In this document: one piece after another, positions 15,946 through 25,590 of the stretch
Layout: each line of letters begins with the position of its first letter
Position numbering within the stretch: position 1 is the stretch's first letter
Assembly (NCBI RefSeq): GCF_007989825.1
Contig: NZ_BJUA01000016.1
Coordinates: 1 to 64,000, forward strand
DNA from: Cellulomonas persica
GTDB taxonomy: Bacteria; Actinomycetota; Actinomycetes; Actinomycetales; Cellulomonadaceae
Length of the DNA stretch: 64,000 bases
Reading direction: 5' to 3'
Position numbers and translations under genes: made by a program
Notes under the pieces: generated by a model
Seen by the model: only the letters and a program-made list of their open reading frames with translations
Told to the model about the DNA's origin: nothing
Database searches by the model: none

Positions 15946-16977
15946 ATGGCGTCCGTGCCTGACCGCGACCCCAGCCCGGAGCCCGACCAGGACGACGAGG
16001 CGCGCCCGAGGACGGTGCTGACCCGCGTCAAGGCCTGGGTCGACCCGCTCGTCGTGATGATCGTCGCGGTCCTCGTCGTCGGGCTGCTGTGGCCCGCACA
16101 CGGCGCGTTCGCCGACGTGCTGGAGGTCGTGCGGACCGGCGCGATCGTCGTCCTGTTCTTCCTGTACGGCGCGCGCATGCCGACCCACGAGGTGCTGCGC
16201 GGCCTGCGCAACTGGCGGCTGCAGGGCTCGATGCTCGCCGCGACCTACGTCGTGTTCCCGGCTCTCGGGCTCCTGGCGCAGCTCGTGCCGGACGCGTTCC
16301 TGGCCCCCGAGCTGCAGACCGGGCTGCTCTACCTGTCCGTGCTGCCCTCGACCGTGCAGGCCTCGATCGTCTTCACGTCGCTCGCGCGCGGCAACGTGGC
16401 CGGCGCGATCACGGGCGCGACCCTCTCCAACGTCCTCGGGGTCGTCCTGACGCCCCTGCTCGTGACGCTCCTGCTCGGCGCGTCCACCGGCGGCCTCGAC
16501 GCCGGCTCGGTGCGGGGGGTCGTGCTGCACATCCTGCTGCCGTTCGTCGCAGGTCAGGTCGTCGAGCGCCGGCTCGGGCCGTGGCTGCGTGCCCGCCCGC
16601 TGCTGACGCGTGTGTGCGACCGGCTCGTGATCCTGCTCGTCGCCTACACGTCGGTGAGCGAGGCGCAGGCCACCGGGGCGTGGGACCACGTGACCCTCGC
16701 CGCACTCGGCGCGCTCGTCGTCGTGTGCGGCGTGCTGCTGGCCGCGATGCTGAGCCTGACGTGGTGGAGCGGTGCGCGGATCGGGTTGGACCGGCCCGAC
16801 CGGGTCGCGCTGCTCATGTGCGGCTCGAAGAAGAGCCTCGCGACCGGGCTGCCGATGGCTGCGGTGCTGTTCGCGCCGGTGGTGGCGGCGAGCGTCGCCC
16901 TGCCGGTGATCGTGTTCCACCAGATCCAGCTCGCGACCTGTGCCGTGGTCGCCCGGAGGCTGGGTGCGGTCAGGTAG
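15946..16977 (+). CDS. Bile acid:sodium symporter-family carrier
   Basis: 343 residues with an N-terminal acidic cytosolic leader of about 28 residues and nine or ten hydrophobic segments. Recognisable family pieces are FFLYGARMPTHEVLRGLRNW (end of TM2 and following loop), LPSTVQASIVFTSLARGN (the SBF crossover region, with the STVQAS motif) and CGSKKSLATGLPMAAVLF near the end. This matches the SBF-like/YfeH subgroup (DUF4137-type, BASS superfamily), which moves organic acids or related solutes with Na+; the substrate is unknown. Start ATG 15946; an in-frame GTG at 15955 is an alternative. Confidence 0.85.
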   Translation: MASVPDRDPSPEPDQDDEARPRTVLTRVKAWVDPLVVMIVAVLVVGLLWPAHGAFADVLEVVRTGAIVVLFFLYGARMPTHEVLRGLRNWRLQGSMLAATYVVFPALGLLAQLVPDAFLAPELQTGLLYLSVLPSTVQASIVFTSLARGNVAGAITGATLSNVLGVVLTPLLVTLLLGASTGGLDAGSVRGVVLHILLPFVAGQVVERRLGPWLRARPLLTRVCDRLVILLVAYTSVSEAQATGAWDHVTLAALGALVVVCGVLLAAMLSLTWWSGARIGLDRPDRVALLMCGSKKSLATGLPMAAVLFAPVVAASVALPVIVFHQIQLATCAVVARRLGAVR

Positions 16978-17074
16978 CGTGCCGCCTGACGATTCGTCCG
17001 GCTCCACCGGTCCCGACCGGGTCGTCCGACACCATCCGCGCGGCCGCACCGCGCGAGCGCATTGAGGGAGCACC

Positions 17075-18565
17075 GTGACGCAGCTCGGGATCGTCCCCCT
17101 TCCGGCACGCTGTGACGTCCAGGACGGCGCGGCGTTCGTCGTCGGTGAGGCCACGACCGTCGTCGTCGACCCGCACCCCGACCTGATCGCCCACGGCGTG
17201 CTCGCCGCCGACCTGCTGGGCCGCGTGACCGGCCAGCCCGTCGAGGTCCGCTACAGCGACGACTCGCGCGGCGCGCGCGAGGTCATCCGGATGCGCATCG
17301 TCGACGAGGACCCGGACCTGCTCGCGGGCGACGAGGCGTACCGGCTCGTCATCGCGCCGCAGCGCGTCGAGGCCGTCGCGCGCTCGTCCGAGGGGCTCAC
17401 GCACGCCCTGGCGTCGCTGCGCCAGGCGCTGCGTCAGGGACGCGACGGCTCGTGGAGCGCGCCCGCCGCGCGCATCGACGACGCGCCCCGGTTCGCGTGG
17501 CGCGGGCTGTCCGTCGACGTCGCGCGGCACTTCCTGCCGATCGACGCCCTCAAGGTCGTCGTCGGGCTCATGGCGCACTACAAGCTCAACGTGCTGCACC
17601 TTCACCTCACCGACGACCAGGGCTGGCGCCTGCACGTCCCGTCGCGGCCGCACCTGACCCGCAAGTCGTCGGGCACGTCCGTGGGCGGCGACCCGGGCGG
17701 CTACTACACGCCCACCGACTTCGGCGACCTCGTGCAGTACGCGTCCGTGCGCGGCATCACCGTCGTCCCGGAGATCGACGTGCCCGGTCACGTCAACGCC
17801 GCGACCCACGCGTACGGCGAGCTCACGCCCGACGGTGTCCCGACCGAGGTGTACACCGGCATCGAGGTCGGCTTCTCGCGCCTCTACGCGGACCTGCCCG
17901 CGACCGGCGAGTTCCTGCGCGACGTGTTCACGGACGTCGCCGGGATGACCCGCGGCCAGTACGTCCACATCGGCGGCGACGAGGTCCTGACGATGGAGCA
18001 CGACGAGTACGCGCGGCTCGTCGCGCAGGCCGCTGCGGCCGTGCGCGCCGCCGGCAAGGAGGTCGTCGGCTGGCAGGAGATCGCGACCACCCCGCTCGAG
18101 CCCGGCACCGTCGTGCAGTACTGGGACACGCGCGTCGACCCCGCGCCGTTCGTCGCGGCCGCCCACGCCGGCGCCAAGCTGCTCATGTCCCCCGGGTCCA
18201 AGGCGTACCTCGACATGAAGTACGACGCGACCACCGAGCTGGGCCTGGAGTGGGCCGGCCACATCGAGCTGCGCGACGCCTACGACTGGGAGCCGACGAC
18301 GCTGGTCGAGGGCCTGCCCGCGGACGCCGTGATCGGTGTCGAGGCGGCCGTCTGGACCGAGACGATCCGGGACCTCGACGCGCTCACGAGCATGCTGCTG
18401 CCGCGGCTGGCGGCCGTCGCCGAGGTCGCCTGGACCGACCCGGAGCGCCGGGAGTGGGAGGACTTCCGCTCGCGCGTCGCGCAGCACAGCGACCTGTGGA
18501 ACCGCATCGGGCTGCGGTGGTACGCGAGCCCCCAGGTCGACTGGCCGGCGACCAGCCGCGCCTGA
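17075..18565 (+). CDS. GH20 beta-N-acetylhexosaminidase
   Basis: 496 residues from GTG 17075 (GAGGGAG upstream). The N-terminal Glyco_hydro_20b domain covers about residues 1-135 and the GH20 TIM barrel begins at FAWRGLSVDVARHFLP. Catalytic D-E pair is in HIGGDEV (about 300), which acts by substrate-assisted catalysis with the acetamido group; other barrel markers are HLHLTDDQGWRL, EIDVPGHV, WQEI and the tryptophan in VEAAVWTE. There is no signal peptide, so it probably works inside the cell on imported chitin or muropeptide fragments. Converges with the Pmt gene. Confidence 0.93.
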   Translation: MTQLGIVPLPARCDVQDGAAFVVGEATTVVVDPHPDLIAHGVLAADLLGRVTGQPVEVRYSDDSRGAREVIRMRIVDEDPDLLAGDEAYRLVIAPQRVEAVARSSEGLTHALASLRQALRQGRDGSWSAPAARIDDAPRFAWRGLSVDVARHFLPIDALKVVVGLMAHYKLNVLHLHLTDDQGWRLHVPSRPHLTRKSSGTSVGGDPGGYYTPTDFGDLVQYASVRGITVVPEIDVPGHVNAATHAYGELTPDGVPTEVYTGIEVGFSRLYADLPATGEFLRDVFTDVAGMTRGQYVHIGGDEVLTMEHDEYARLVAQAAAAVRAAGKEVVGWQEIATTPLEPGTVVQYWDTRVDPAPFVAAAHAGAKLLMSPGSKAYLDMKYDATTELGLEWAGHIELRDAYDWEPTTLVEGLPADAVIGVEAAVWTETIRDLDALTSMLLPRLAAVAEVAWTDPERREWEDFRSRVAQHSDLWNRIGLRWYASPQVDWPATSRA

Positions 18566-18614
18566 CCCCGACCGCGGACCCCGTCCGCGAGACCCCGAGC
18601 GCGTGACGCTGACG

Positions 18615-18644
18615 CGCGTCGCCCGCACCTGAGCGTGCGACGCG
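18615..18644. terminator. Possible bidirectional terminator
   Basis: CGCGTCGC and GCGACGCG form an 8-bp stem with a 14-nt loop in the 112 bp gap between converging genes. Modest strength. Confidence 0.4.
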
Positions 18645-18677
18645 GTACCGCGGACCGGGCCTACCGGCCGGGACCCG

Positions 18678-20888
18678 CTAGACCCACTGGCGCATCCAGA
18701 TGTGCTGGTGCCAGAAGTCGTACGGGACCACCCAGCCCGCCCAGATCGGGTAGAAGTACAGCCCCACCCCGACCAGCAGGCCGAGGAACACCCCGACGCC
18801 GATGATCGCGCCGCGCCGGGCACGGTCGGGGAGCGTGGGTGGACCGACGATCAGGGTCAGGACGTACACGAGCGTGAGCACCACCCACGGCACGAACGCG
18901 ATCGCGTAGAACGTGAAGATCGTGCGGTCCGAGTAGAAGAGCCACGGCACCCAGCCGGCGAGCAGGCCGGACAGCGCCGCGCCGGCGACCCAGTCGCGGT
19001 AACGGACCAGCCAGAACAGCGCGACCAGCACCGCGGCGGCGCCGGCCCACCACAGGACCGGGTTGCCGACCCCGAGGACCGCCTGCGCGCAGTGGTCGGC
19101 GCCGCACGCGTCCTGCGCCTCGGCACCGGTCAGGTTCGAGACGTCGCCCCAGTAGAACGACGTCGGCCGCCACTGCACGATCCAGCCCAGCGGGTGCGCC
19201 TGGTACGTGTGCGGCGAGTCGAGGTTCCGGTGGAAGATCCACATCTGCTCGTGGAAGTCGACCAGCGACCGCAACGCCGGGGGCAGGAGCTGGAGCCCCT
19301 CACCGGGGTGCGTCTCGGCCCAGTCGCGACCCCACGCCTGGGGGTGCGTGAACCACGACCACCACGTCCCGACGTACACGACGAGCGCCGAGCCGACCAT
19401 GACGACCGCCGCGACGAGCGCGTCCTTGACGAGCGCGGCGACCGGCCACATCCGCACCCCGACCGTCCGGCGCGCCGTGGCGTCCCACGCCACCGTGAGC
19501 AGCCCGAACACCGCGAGGAAGAACAGCCCGGACCACTTGGTGCCGATCGCCAGGCCGAGCAGCACACCCGCCGCCAGACGCCACCAGCGCATACCCAGCG
19601 ACGGACCCCAGCCGAGGTCACGGCCGCCGGCGAGGACCGCCGCGGAGCGTTCCGCGAGGCGTCGTCGTGACTGCTCGCGGTCCAGCAGGAGCGCACCGAA
19701 CGCCGCCAGCGAGAAGAACATGAGGAACGGGTCCAGCAACGACGTGCGCGACATGACGATCGCGAGCCCGTCGACCGCGAGCACGCCGCCCGCGACCGCG
19801 CCCCACGCGTTGGACGCGAACAGGCGCCGCGCGATCCGGACCATGAGCAGCACGCTCAGCGTGCCGATGACAGCGACAGCGAGCCGCCAGGCGAACGACG
19901 ACTCCATCCCGCCGCCGACCTTCATGCCGAGCCCGATCAGCCACTTGCCGACCTGCGGGTGCACGAAGTACTCGGCACGCGTGCTGAGCATCGAGTCGTC
20001 GCCGGCCTCGAACCCGGGGTTGGGGTCGTCGCCCCACTCCGCCTCGTACCCGCGCGTGACGAGGGCCCAGCCGTCCTTGACGTAGTACGTCTCGTCGAAG
20101 ACGAGCGAGTGCGGCGAGCCGAGGTTCCAGAACCGCAGGACGCCCGCGAACACCGTGATCCCCAGCGTCCACGCCCAGCCGACGAGCCGGCTGCGTCGCG
20201 TCGCGTCGAGCGCGAGCGTCGCGGGGCCGAGCAGGCGCTCGAGGAGCTCGTCCTTGCTCGGCGGGCCCGGCCGCGGGGATGGGGCCGTCGGGTCCGTGTC
20301 CGGGCCGGCGGGGTCTGGCAGGACGAGCGTCGTCGCAGGCCAGGCGGTGGGCGCCGGGGCGGCGCCGGGCTCGTCCGGCGCCGGCGTACCGGCACGACGC
20401 GCGTCGTGCGGGCCGGGTCCGTCGGTGGACGTCGTCCGGGGTCCGCCGTACTCGTCGGGACGTCCGTACTCGTCGGGGCGGCCCAGGCCGCCGGGGTTCA
20501 GCGTGCGCTCGTCGGGGTGTGCGTACTCGTCGGGACGTGCGCCGTACTCGTCGGGACGTGCGCCGTAGTCGTCGGGACGAGGGCCGGGAGCGTGGGGGCG
20601 GCCGGGCTCGTCGGGACGCAGGCCGTACTCGTCCGGCGGGCCGAACTCGTCGGGGCGCGGGCCGTGGTCGTCGGGCCGGGCGTCCTGCCCGGGTGCGTCG
20701 GGCCGGCGGCCGTACACGTCGGGGCTGCCGTACTCGTCGGGCCGTCCGAGGCCGTGCGACGACGGCTCGTCGGGGCGGCCGGACGGCGGTGCCCAGGGGT
20801 CGTCGCCGGAGCGCGCGGCGCCGGTGGGGCGCGCGCCCGTGGGGTCGCCCCGGGTGGGCTCGACGGCATCGTCATGCGGCTGCGGCAC
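18678..20888 (-). CDS. pmt: Protein O-mannosyltransferase (GT39) with repetitive N-terminal tail
   Basis: 736 residues from GTG 20888. The C-terminal 500 residues are a polytopic GT39/PMT_2 enzyme that transfers mannose from polyprenyl-phosphate mannose to Ser/Thr of exported proteins: first helix about residue 236, [16 protein letters not shown] with the catalytic DE pair in the first extracellular loop, [14 protein letters not shown] and LDPFLMFF. The N-terminal 230 residues are soluble, disordered, and built of imperfect RPDEYG units (roughly residues 37-160) followed by a Pro/Ala/Thr region; typical homologues lack such a tail. Synteny with rsmI matches Rv1002c/Rv1003. The start is uncertain because no good RBS precedes it. 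Confidence 0.88.
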   Translation of the reverse strand: MPQPHDDAVEPTRGDPTGARPTGAARSGDDPWAPPSGRPDEPSSHGLGRPDEYGSPDVYGRRPDAPGQDARPDDHGPRPDEFGPPDEYGLRPDEPGRPHAPGPRPDDYGARPDEYGARPDEYAHPDERTLNPGGLGRPDEYGRPDEYGGPRTTSTDGPGPHDARRAGTPAPDEPGAAPAPTAWPATTLVLPDPAGPDTDPTAPSPRPGPPSKDELLERLLGPATLALDATRRSRLVGWAWTLGITVFAGVLRFWNLGSPHSLVFDETYYVKDGWALVTRGYEAEWGDDPNPGFEAGDDSMLSTRAEYFVHPQVGKWLIGLGMKVGGGMESSFAWRLAVAVIGTLSVLLMVRIARRLFASNAWGAVAGGVLAVDGLAIVMSRTSLLDPFLMFFSLAAFGALLLDREQSRRRLAERSAAVLAGGRDLGWGPSLGMRWWRLAAGVLLGLAIGTKWSGLFFLAVFGLLTVAWDATARRTVGVRMWPVAALVKDALVAAVVMVGSALVVYVGTWWSWFTHPQAWGRDWAETHPGEGLQLLPPALRSLVDFHEQMWIFHRNLDSPHTYQAHPLGWIVQWRPTSFYWGDVSNLTGAEAQDACGADHCAQAVLGVGNPVLWWAGAAAVLVALFWLVRYRDWVAGAALSGLLAGWVPWLFYSDRTIFTFYAIAFVPWVVLTLVYVLTLIVGPPTLPDRARRGAIIGVGVFLGLLVGVGLYFYPIWAGWVVPYDFWHQHIWMRQWV

Positions 20889-21076
20889 GCGGACATGCTA
20901 CGGGCGTGACCAGTTCGTGGGGACTCGTCCGCCCCCGAAACGTTCAGCCACCCGACCGACGGTTCCGGCGCCGCGGGCCTGCCTGCGCTCGCGCGAGTGC
21001 CACGAGGGCGTCGCGCGCGTCCGCCCGTGGGTGGGTGGATGCCGAGCCGGACCGGTCGCGGTGGCAGGCTGAGCGC

Positions 21077-21940
21077 ATGGACGTGGACGCCTCGACCGGC
21101 CGGCTCGTGCTCGCGGCGACCCCCATCGGCAACGTCGACGACGCGTCCGTGCGCCTGCGCGAGCTGCTCGCGACAGCCGACGTCGTCGCCGCCGAGGACA
21201 CCCGTCGCCTGCGCGCCCTCGTCGGACGTCTGGGCATCGAGGTGCGCGGCCGGGTGGTCTCGTACCACGAGCACAACGAGGCGGAGCGCGCCGCGGACCT
21301 GCTCGACGTGGTCGCCGGTGGCGGGACGGTCGTCGTCGTGACGGACGCGGGCATGCCCGCGGTCTCCGACCCCGGCTTCCGGGTGGTCACCGCCGCCGTG
21401 CAGGCCGGGCTGCCGGTGACCGCGGCACCCGGCCCGAGCGCCGTGCTCACCGCGCTCGCGCTGTCGGGGCTGCCGACCGACCGGTTCTGCTTCGAGGGCT
21501 TCGCCCCTCGCAAGCCGGGGGAGCGGGCACGTGCGCTCGCGGCCCTGGCCGACGAGCGTCGCACGATGGTGTTCTTCGAGGCGCCGCACCGCGTGGGTGC
21601 GCTGCTGACCGCGATGGCCGAGGCGTTCGGCGAGGACCGCCCGGCCGCGGTGTGCCGCGAGCTCACCAAGACGTACGAGGAGGTCCGGCGCGGCACGCTC
21701 GCCGACCTCGTGCAGTGGGCGTCGGGCGAGGTGCGCGGCGAGATCGTCGTGGTCGTCGGCGGCGCGACCCGACCGGCGCGCGGCGGCGACCTGACGGCGC
21801 TCGTCGCGCAGGTCCGCGCGCGCGTCGACGCCGGGGAGCGGCTGAAGGACGCCGCCCGCGCGGTGGCCGCGGCCGCCGGCGTCCCCACCCGCGCGCTCTA
21901 CGACGCCTCGCTCCCGTCCGCGACGCCACCCCGCTCCTGA
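21077..21940 (+). CDS. rsmI: 16S rRNA (cytidine1402-2'-O)-methyltransferase RsmI
   Basis: 287 residues from ATG 21077. A tetrapyrrole-methylase-fold SAM enzyme: [17 protein letters not shown] at the N-terminus, [31 protein letters not shown] (SAM site) and [17 protein letters not shown] are all diagnostic of RsmI. It methylates the 2'-OH of C1402 in the ribosomal P site. Divergent from pmt as in mycobacteria. Confidence 0.95.
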   Translation: MDVDASTGRLVLAATPIGNVDDASVRLRELLATADVVAAEDTRRLRALVGRLGIEVRGRVVSYHEHNEAERAADLLDVVAGGGTVVVVTDAGMPAVSDPGFRVVTAAVQAGLPVTAAPGPSAVLTALALSGLPTDRFCFEGFAPRKPGERARALAALADERRTMVFFEAPHRVGALLTAMAEAFGEDRPAAVCRELTKTYEEVRRGTLADLVQWASGEVRGEIVVVVGGATRPARGGDLTALVAQVRARVDAGERLKDAARAVAAAAGVPTRALYDASLPSATPPRS

Positions 21941-21985
21941 CCTCGCTCCGCCCGCCCTCGCTCCGCCCGCCCTCGCACCGCCCCC
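21941..21985. repeat. 15-bp tandem repeat, three copies
   Basis: CCTCGCTCCGCCCGC at 21941 and 21956, and a two-mismatch copy at 21971, starting immediately after the rsmI stop codon. Confidence 0.75.
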
Positions 21986-22134
21986 CGCGCCGGCTCCACC
22001 GATCGGAGGTCGGGGAGGGTGGACCGCGCGGGGGCGGGGAACGGCCGGGGGAGGCGCCGGGCGCGGGGCGTGGTGGTGCCGCCGGGGGCGTGCGACGCTG
22101 GGACGACGAGGGTGGGCTCGAGCCGGGAGGCGTG

Positions 22135-22734
22135 ATGGGTGAGGGGCGTCGGGCGTTGCTCGTCGTGGATGTGCAGCCGACGTTCTGCGAGGGCGGCGCG
22201 CTGCCCGTCGCGGGCGGCAACGACGTGGCCGAGGCGATCGCGCGCTACGCAGCCGCGCGCCGCGACCGGTACGACCTGGTCGTGACCACGCAGGACTGGC
22301 ACATCGACCCGGGCGAGCACTTCTCCGAGCACCCGGACTTCGTCGACACGTGGCCGCCGCACGGCGTCGCGGGCACCACCGAGGCCGAGCTGCACCCGGC
22401 GCTGTCGGAGCTCGGCCCCGACGCGAGCGTCCGCAAGGGCCAGTACGCCGCGGCCTACTCGGGCTTCGAGGGCGTCGACGGGGAGGGTCGGCCGCTCGCG
22501 GGGATCCTGCGCGAGGAGCGGGTGACCGACGTCGACGTCGTCGGGATCGCCGAGTCGCACTGCGTGCGGGCGACCGCGCTCGACGCGCACGCCGAGGGCC
22601 TGCGCACGCGGGTCCTGACGGACCTCACCGTCCCGGTCACGCCCGAGCTCGGGGCGGCGGCACGCGACGAGCTCCGGGCGGCGGGGGTCGTGCTCGTCGA
22701 CAGCGGATCCGCGTTCGACGACGTCACGGACTGA
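22135..22734 (+). CDS. pncA: Nicotinamidase (isochorismatase family)
   Basis: 199 residues from ATG 22135 (a GTG three bases earlier is in frame). Catalytic triad residues of the family are present: Asp in LLVVDVQPTFCEGG, Lys in SVRKGQY and the nucleophile Cys in IAESHCVRATALDA. Metal ligands Asp and two His are in TQDWHIDPGEHF. This is the nicotinamidase pattern; the enzyme deaminates nicotinamide to nicotinate for NAD salvage and would also activate pyrazinamide. Six bases separate its stop from the next start, suggesting co-transcription with the sugar dehydrogenase. Confidence 0.92.
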   Translation: MGEGRRALLVVDVQPTFCEGGALPVAGGNDVAEAIARYAAARRDRYDLVVTTQDWHIDPGEHFSEHPDFVDTWPPHGVAGTTEAELHPALSELGPDASVRKGQYAAAYSGFEGVDGEGRPLAGILREERVTDVDVVGIAESHCVRATALDAHAEGLRTRVLTDLTVPVTPELGAAARDELRAAGVVLVDSGSAFDDVTD

Positions 22735-22740
22735 GCCGCG

Positions 22741-24072
22741 ATGCGCCGCGTCCCACGACCGCCGGCGCCGCCCGCACGCCCCCGACCCGGCGACCGCTCG
22801 GTCGAACCCGCCACCGGGCCGGGGCATCCGCCGCTTCACGTGGAGACCGGCCGACGACCCAGCGGTCGCGAGGATGCCGCCCGACGAGGTGGAGGTCGGG
22901 CCGGGTGCGGGGCCCGGTCCGGGGCCCGGTGTCGGGGGCCGCTCGGGCTCGTGCTGGCGGTCGCGCTCGTGGCGGGCTGCACGGGGACGACGAATGACGG
23001 GACGACGGGCGACCCGGGGAGCGCGTCGCCGACGGCACCGTCGGGCGCGCCGTCCGGGCCCGACACGGTCGAGGTCGAGGTGAGCACGCTCGCGACCGGG
23101 CTGGACGTGCCGTGGGGGCTCGCGCCGCTCGACGACGGGAGCCTGCTCGTGACGCTGCGGGACGCCGCGCGGCTCGTCGTCGTGACGCCGGACGGCGCGG
23201 TGCAGGACGTCACCGGACCGGGTGCGGACGAGCTCGCGGACGTCGTCGAGCCGCAGGGCGAGGGCGGGCTGCTGGGCGTGGCGGTGCTGGGGGAGTCCGA
23301 CGACGGGCTCGACCTGGCGCTGTACGCGACGACGGCCGACGACAACCGGGTGCTGCGCGGCACGCTGCGCGACCGCACGCTCGGCGAGCTCACCGCCGTG
23401 CTCACGGGCATCCCCGCGGCACGCCACCACGACGGCGGTCGGCTCGCCGTCGGCCCGGACGGCTTCCTCTACGTGAGCACGGGCGACGCGGGCGACGTGG
23501 CGCGCGCCCAGGACCCCGCCGACCTGGGCGGCAAGATCCTGCGCGTCACCGCCGACGGCGAGCCCGCGCCGGGCAACCCCGACCCCGGTTCGCCCGTGTG
23601 GAGCCTGGGGCACCGCAACGTGCAGGGCCTGGGGTGGGCGGGAGACGGGCGGATGTTCGCCTCGGAGTTCGGGCAGAACACGTTCGACGAGGTCAACGTC
23701 GTCCGGCCGGGCGCGAACTACGGCTGGCCCGAGGTCGAGGGTGAGGGCGGGGCCGACGAGGGGTTCGTCGACCCGGTGGCGGTGTGGGCGACGTCGGAGG
23801 CGTCGCCGAGCGGGCTCGCCGTGACCGACGAGGCCGTCTACGTGGCGGGGCTGCGCGGCGAGCGGCTCTGGCGGCTGCCGCTGCGTCCCGCGGGTGGCGA
23901 CGACGCGGCGGGCGTGGGGACGCCGCAGGCGCTCCTGACCGGGGAGCACGGGCGGCTGCGTGCGGTCGTGGTCGCCGCGGACGGGTCCCTGCTGGTCGCG
24001 ACGAACAACACCGACGGCCGCGGCGACCCGCGCGACGGCGACGACCGGATCCTGCGCGTCGTCGTCCGCTGA
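22741..24072 (+). CDS. PQQ-dependent glucose/sorbosone dehydrogenase-like lipoprotein
   Basis: Up to 443 residues. A lipobox-like LVLAVALVAGC ends near residue 82 if the first ATG (22741) is used; that makes the arginine-rich leader unusually long, so a later start such as GTG 22840 is likely. The mature protein is a GSDH six-bladed propeller: GLDVPWGLAPLDDGSLLVT, DEPQGEGGLLGVA-type motif, the histidine of ARHHDGGRLAVGPDGFLYV, GGKILRV, GHRNVQGLGW and EFGQNTFDEVN. Family members oxidise sugars with PQQ or serve as sugar-binding proteins; no pqq genes are in the window. Confidence 0.85.
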   Translation: MRRVPRPPAPPARPRPGDRSVEPATGPGHPPLHVETGRRPSGREDAARRGGGRAGCGARSGARCRGPLGLVLAVALVAGCTGTTNDGTTGDPGSASPTAPSGAPSGPDTVEVEVSTLATGLDVPWGLAPLDDGSLLVTLRDAARLVVVTPDGAVQDVTGPGADELADVVEPQGEGGLLGVAVLGESDDGLDLALYATTADDNRVLRGTLRDRTLGELTAVLTGIPAARHHDGGRLAVGPDGFLYVSTGDAGDVARAQDPADLGGKILRVTADGEPAPGNPDPGSPVWSLGHRNVQGLGWAGDGRMFASEFGQNTFDEVNVVRPGANYGWPEVEGEGGADEGFVDPVAVWATSEASPSGLAVTDEAVYVAGLRGERLWRLPLRPAGGDDAAGVGTPQALLTGEHGRLRAVVVAADGSLLVATNNTDGRGDPRDGDDRILRVVVR

Positions 24073-24247
24073 CCGCCACGCGCGACCACCGCGCGACCGT
24101 TGCGCGACCGCCGACCACCCGCGCGACCGGCGGACCACCGGGTGACGGCTGGCTCGGCGGCTGCTGACTCCTGGTTGTCCACAGGCCCTCCGCGGCGCTC
24201 GCCCTGCCGCGGCTACCGTCACGACACCGTCCGACGAGCAGGGGGTT

Positions 24248-24556
24248 GTGATGAGCGGGTACGAGGTCGACACGGACCGGTGGCGCGCGCACGCGCACCG
24301 GGTGGACGGGCACGCGGCCGACGTCGCGGGCTTCGCCGCGCAGGCGCGTGCGATGGTGGCGGGCGTCGGGGCGTACGGGCTCGCGCTCGCTCCGCTGGGC
24401 CTGACCATCTCGGCGGTGCAGGACGCGGCCGCGGGCGCGATCGGCGGGCTGTCCATCGTGCTCGGAGCGAGCGCTGACGCAGCGCGCGCGGGAGCGCAGG
24501 TCAGCGAGGCGGTCGACGAGATCGTGGGCGCGACGTTCCGCCGGGTGCTGCGATGA
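24248..24556 (+). CDS. ESX/type VII secretion-associated protein (EspC/WXG-like)
   Basis: 102 residues from GTG 24248 (or ATG 24251) after a GGGGG site. The N-terminal YEVDTDRWRAHAHRVDGHAADVAGF is a coiled helix like those of DUF2580/EspC and WXG100-like proteins, a short turn (GAYGLAL) follows, then a second long helix. It has no signal peptide. Its stop overlaps the next start (ATGA). No EccC/EccD secretion genes are in the window. Confidence 0.6.
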   Translation: MMSGYEVDTDRWRAHAHRVDGHAADVAGFAAQARAMVAGVGAYGLALAPLGLTISAVQDAAAGAIGGLSIVLGASADAARAGAQVSEAVDEIVGATFRRVLR

Positions 24557-25524
24557 GCGGCGTCGTGGTGCTGCCGACGCCCGTCGTCGAGAGCGAGTCG
24601 GCGTGGTCGGGTGCGGGCGCGGTGGACGACCTGATCTCGTGCTCGCGGGCGATCGAGAGCGGCGCGTGGGTCGACGCGGCCGTGTCCGGTGTCGCGCTCG
24701 GTGCGTCGGTCGCGGGCGCGGCGATCGACCCGCTGGGGTCGGCGGTCAGCTGGGGCGTCGGCTGGCTGCTCGACCACGTGTCGCCGCTCGACGACATCCT
24801 CGACGCCCTCGCGGGCGACGCGGACGCGGTCGTCGCGTACGCCGCGACGTGGGCTCGGATCGGCGCGGCGCTCGACGAGCTGACGGACCGCTACTGCGAC
24901 GACGTGCGCCTCGACACTGCGGGGATGCACGGGCCGACGGTCACGGCGTACGCGGCCGCGAGTGGTGCGATCGCCTGGTCCGCGCGTGCGCTCGCGGATG
25001 CGGCCCGCGTGGTCGGGTCGGCCATCGAGATCTGCGCGCAGGTCGTCCGTGCGGTGCACGACATGGTCCGCGACCTGCTCGCGGAGATCGTCGGTACCTT
25101 CGTCGGCTCGCTGAGCGGCCCGGTCACGGCGGCCGCGCGTGCGGCCAGGATGGCGGCGCACGCGGCGACGAACGTCCGCCCGATGGTCGACGGCGTCGCC
25201 CGTACGGTCCGCACCCTGCGGGACCTGGCCGACGACGTGCTGGCGGCGTTCGTGCGCGCGCACCGGCAGCTGGTCGACTACGGCGCCGTCATCGACACGA
25301 GCAGGAAGGTCGAGACGGCCGTCGACAAGGTCGGCTACTTCACGACCGGTGTCGCGCCCTTCGTGCCCCCGGCTCCTGCCGCGCCGGCGCCGCCGCCCCC
25401 GGCGCCCGCTCCCACGCCGTCTCCAGCACCTCCTGGACCTACTCCTGTGCCCTCTCCTGGCCCGTCGCCCGCGCCGCCGCCCGCCCCGTCCGGCGCGCGG
25501 TCGCCCTCCCCGCCGGGTGGCTGA
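24553..25524 (+). CDS. Type-VII-substrate-like helical protein with proline-rich tail
   Basis: 323 residues starting by ATGA overlap with the previous gene. Residues 1-265 are almost all helix with WXG/LXG-like character (AWSGAGAVDDLISC, SWGVGWLLDHVSPLDDILDALAG, a cysteine pair, then amphipathic helices with hydrophobic stretches). Residues 270-323 are a low-complexity tail of Pro, Ala and Ser. Proteins of this layout in Actinobacteria are often secreted partners or the N-terminal trafficking half of polymorphic toxins, but no toxin domain follows here, either in this frame or directly downstream. No firm family. Confidence 0.6.
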   Translation: MSGVVVLPTPVVESESAWSGAGAVDDLISCSRAIESGAWVDAAVSGVALGASVAGAAIDPLGSAVSWGVGWLLDHVSPLDDILDALAGDADAVVAYAATWARIGAALDELTDRYCDDVRLDTAGMHGPTVTAYAAASGAIAWSARALADAARVVGSAIEICAQVVRAVHDMVRDLLAEIVGTFVGSLSGPVTAAARAARMAAHAATNVRPMVDGVARTVRTLRDLADDVLAAFVRAHRQLVDYGAVIDTSRKVETAVDKVGYFTTGVAPFVPPAPAAPAPPPPAPAPTPSPAPPGPTPVPSPGPSPAPPPAPSGARSPSPPGG

Positions 25525-25590
25525 GCCGTGCGGGCGCGGGGCTCCGGGCCACGCTCAGCGGGCGCGCCGACGCCGACCTAGGGTGGAGGA

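Noticed and set aside
22874-23083. Alternative frame with an ATG inside the sugar dehydrogenase leader, hinting at a frameshift
   Set aside because: The original frame runs straight into a lipobox and the propeller domain, so no shift is needed; only the start is uncertain.
21898-25263. Very long open frame on the minus strand (over 1100 codons)
   Set aside because: It overlaps pncA, the sugar dehydrogenase and the type-VII-like genes, is Arg/Pro/His-rich with no domain, and is the usual antisense shadow in high-GC DNA.
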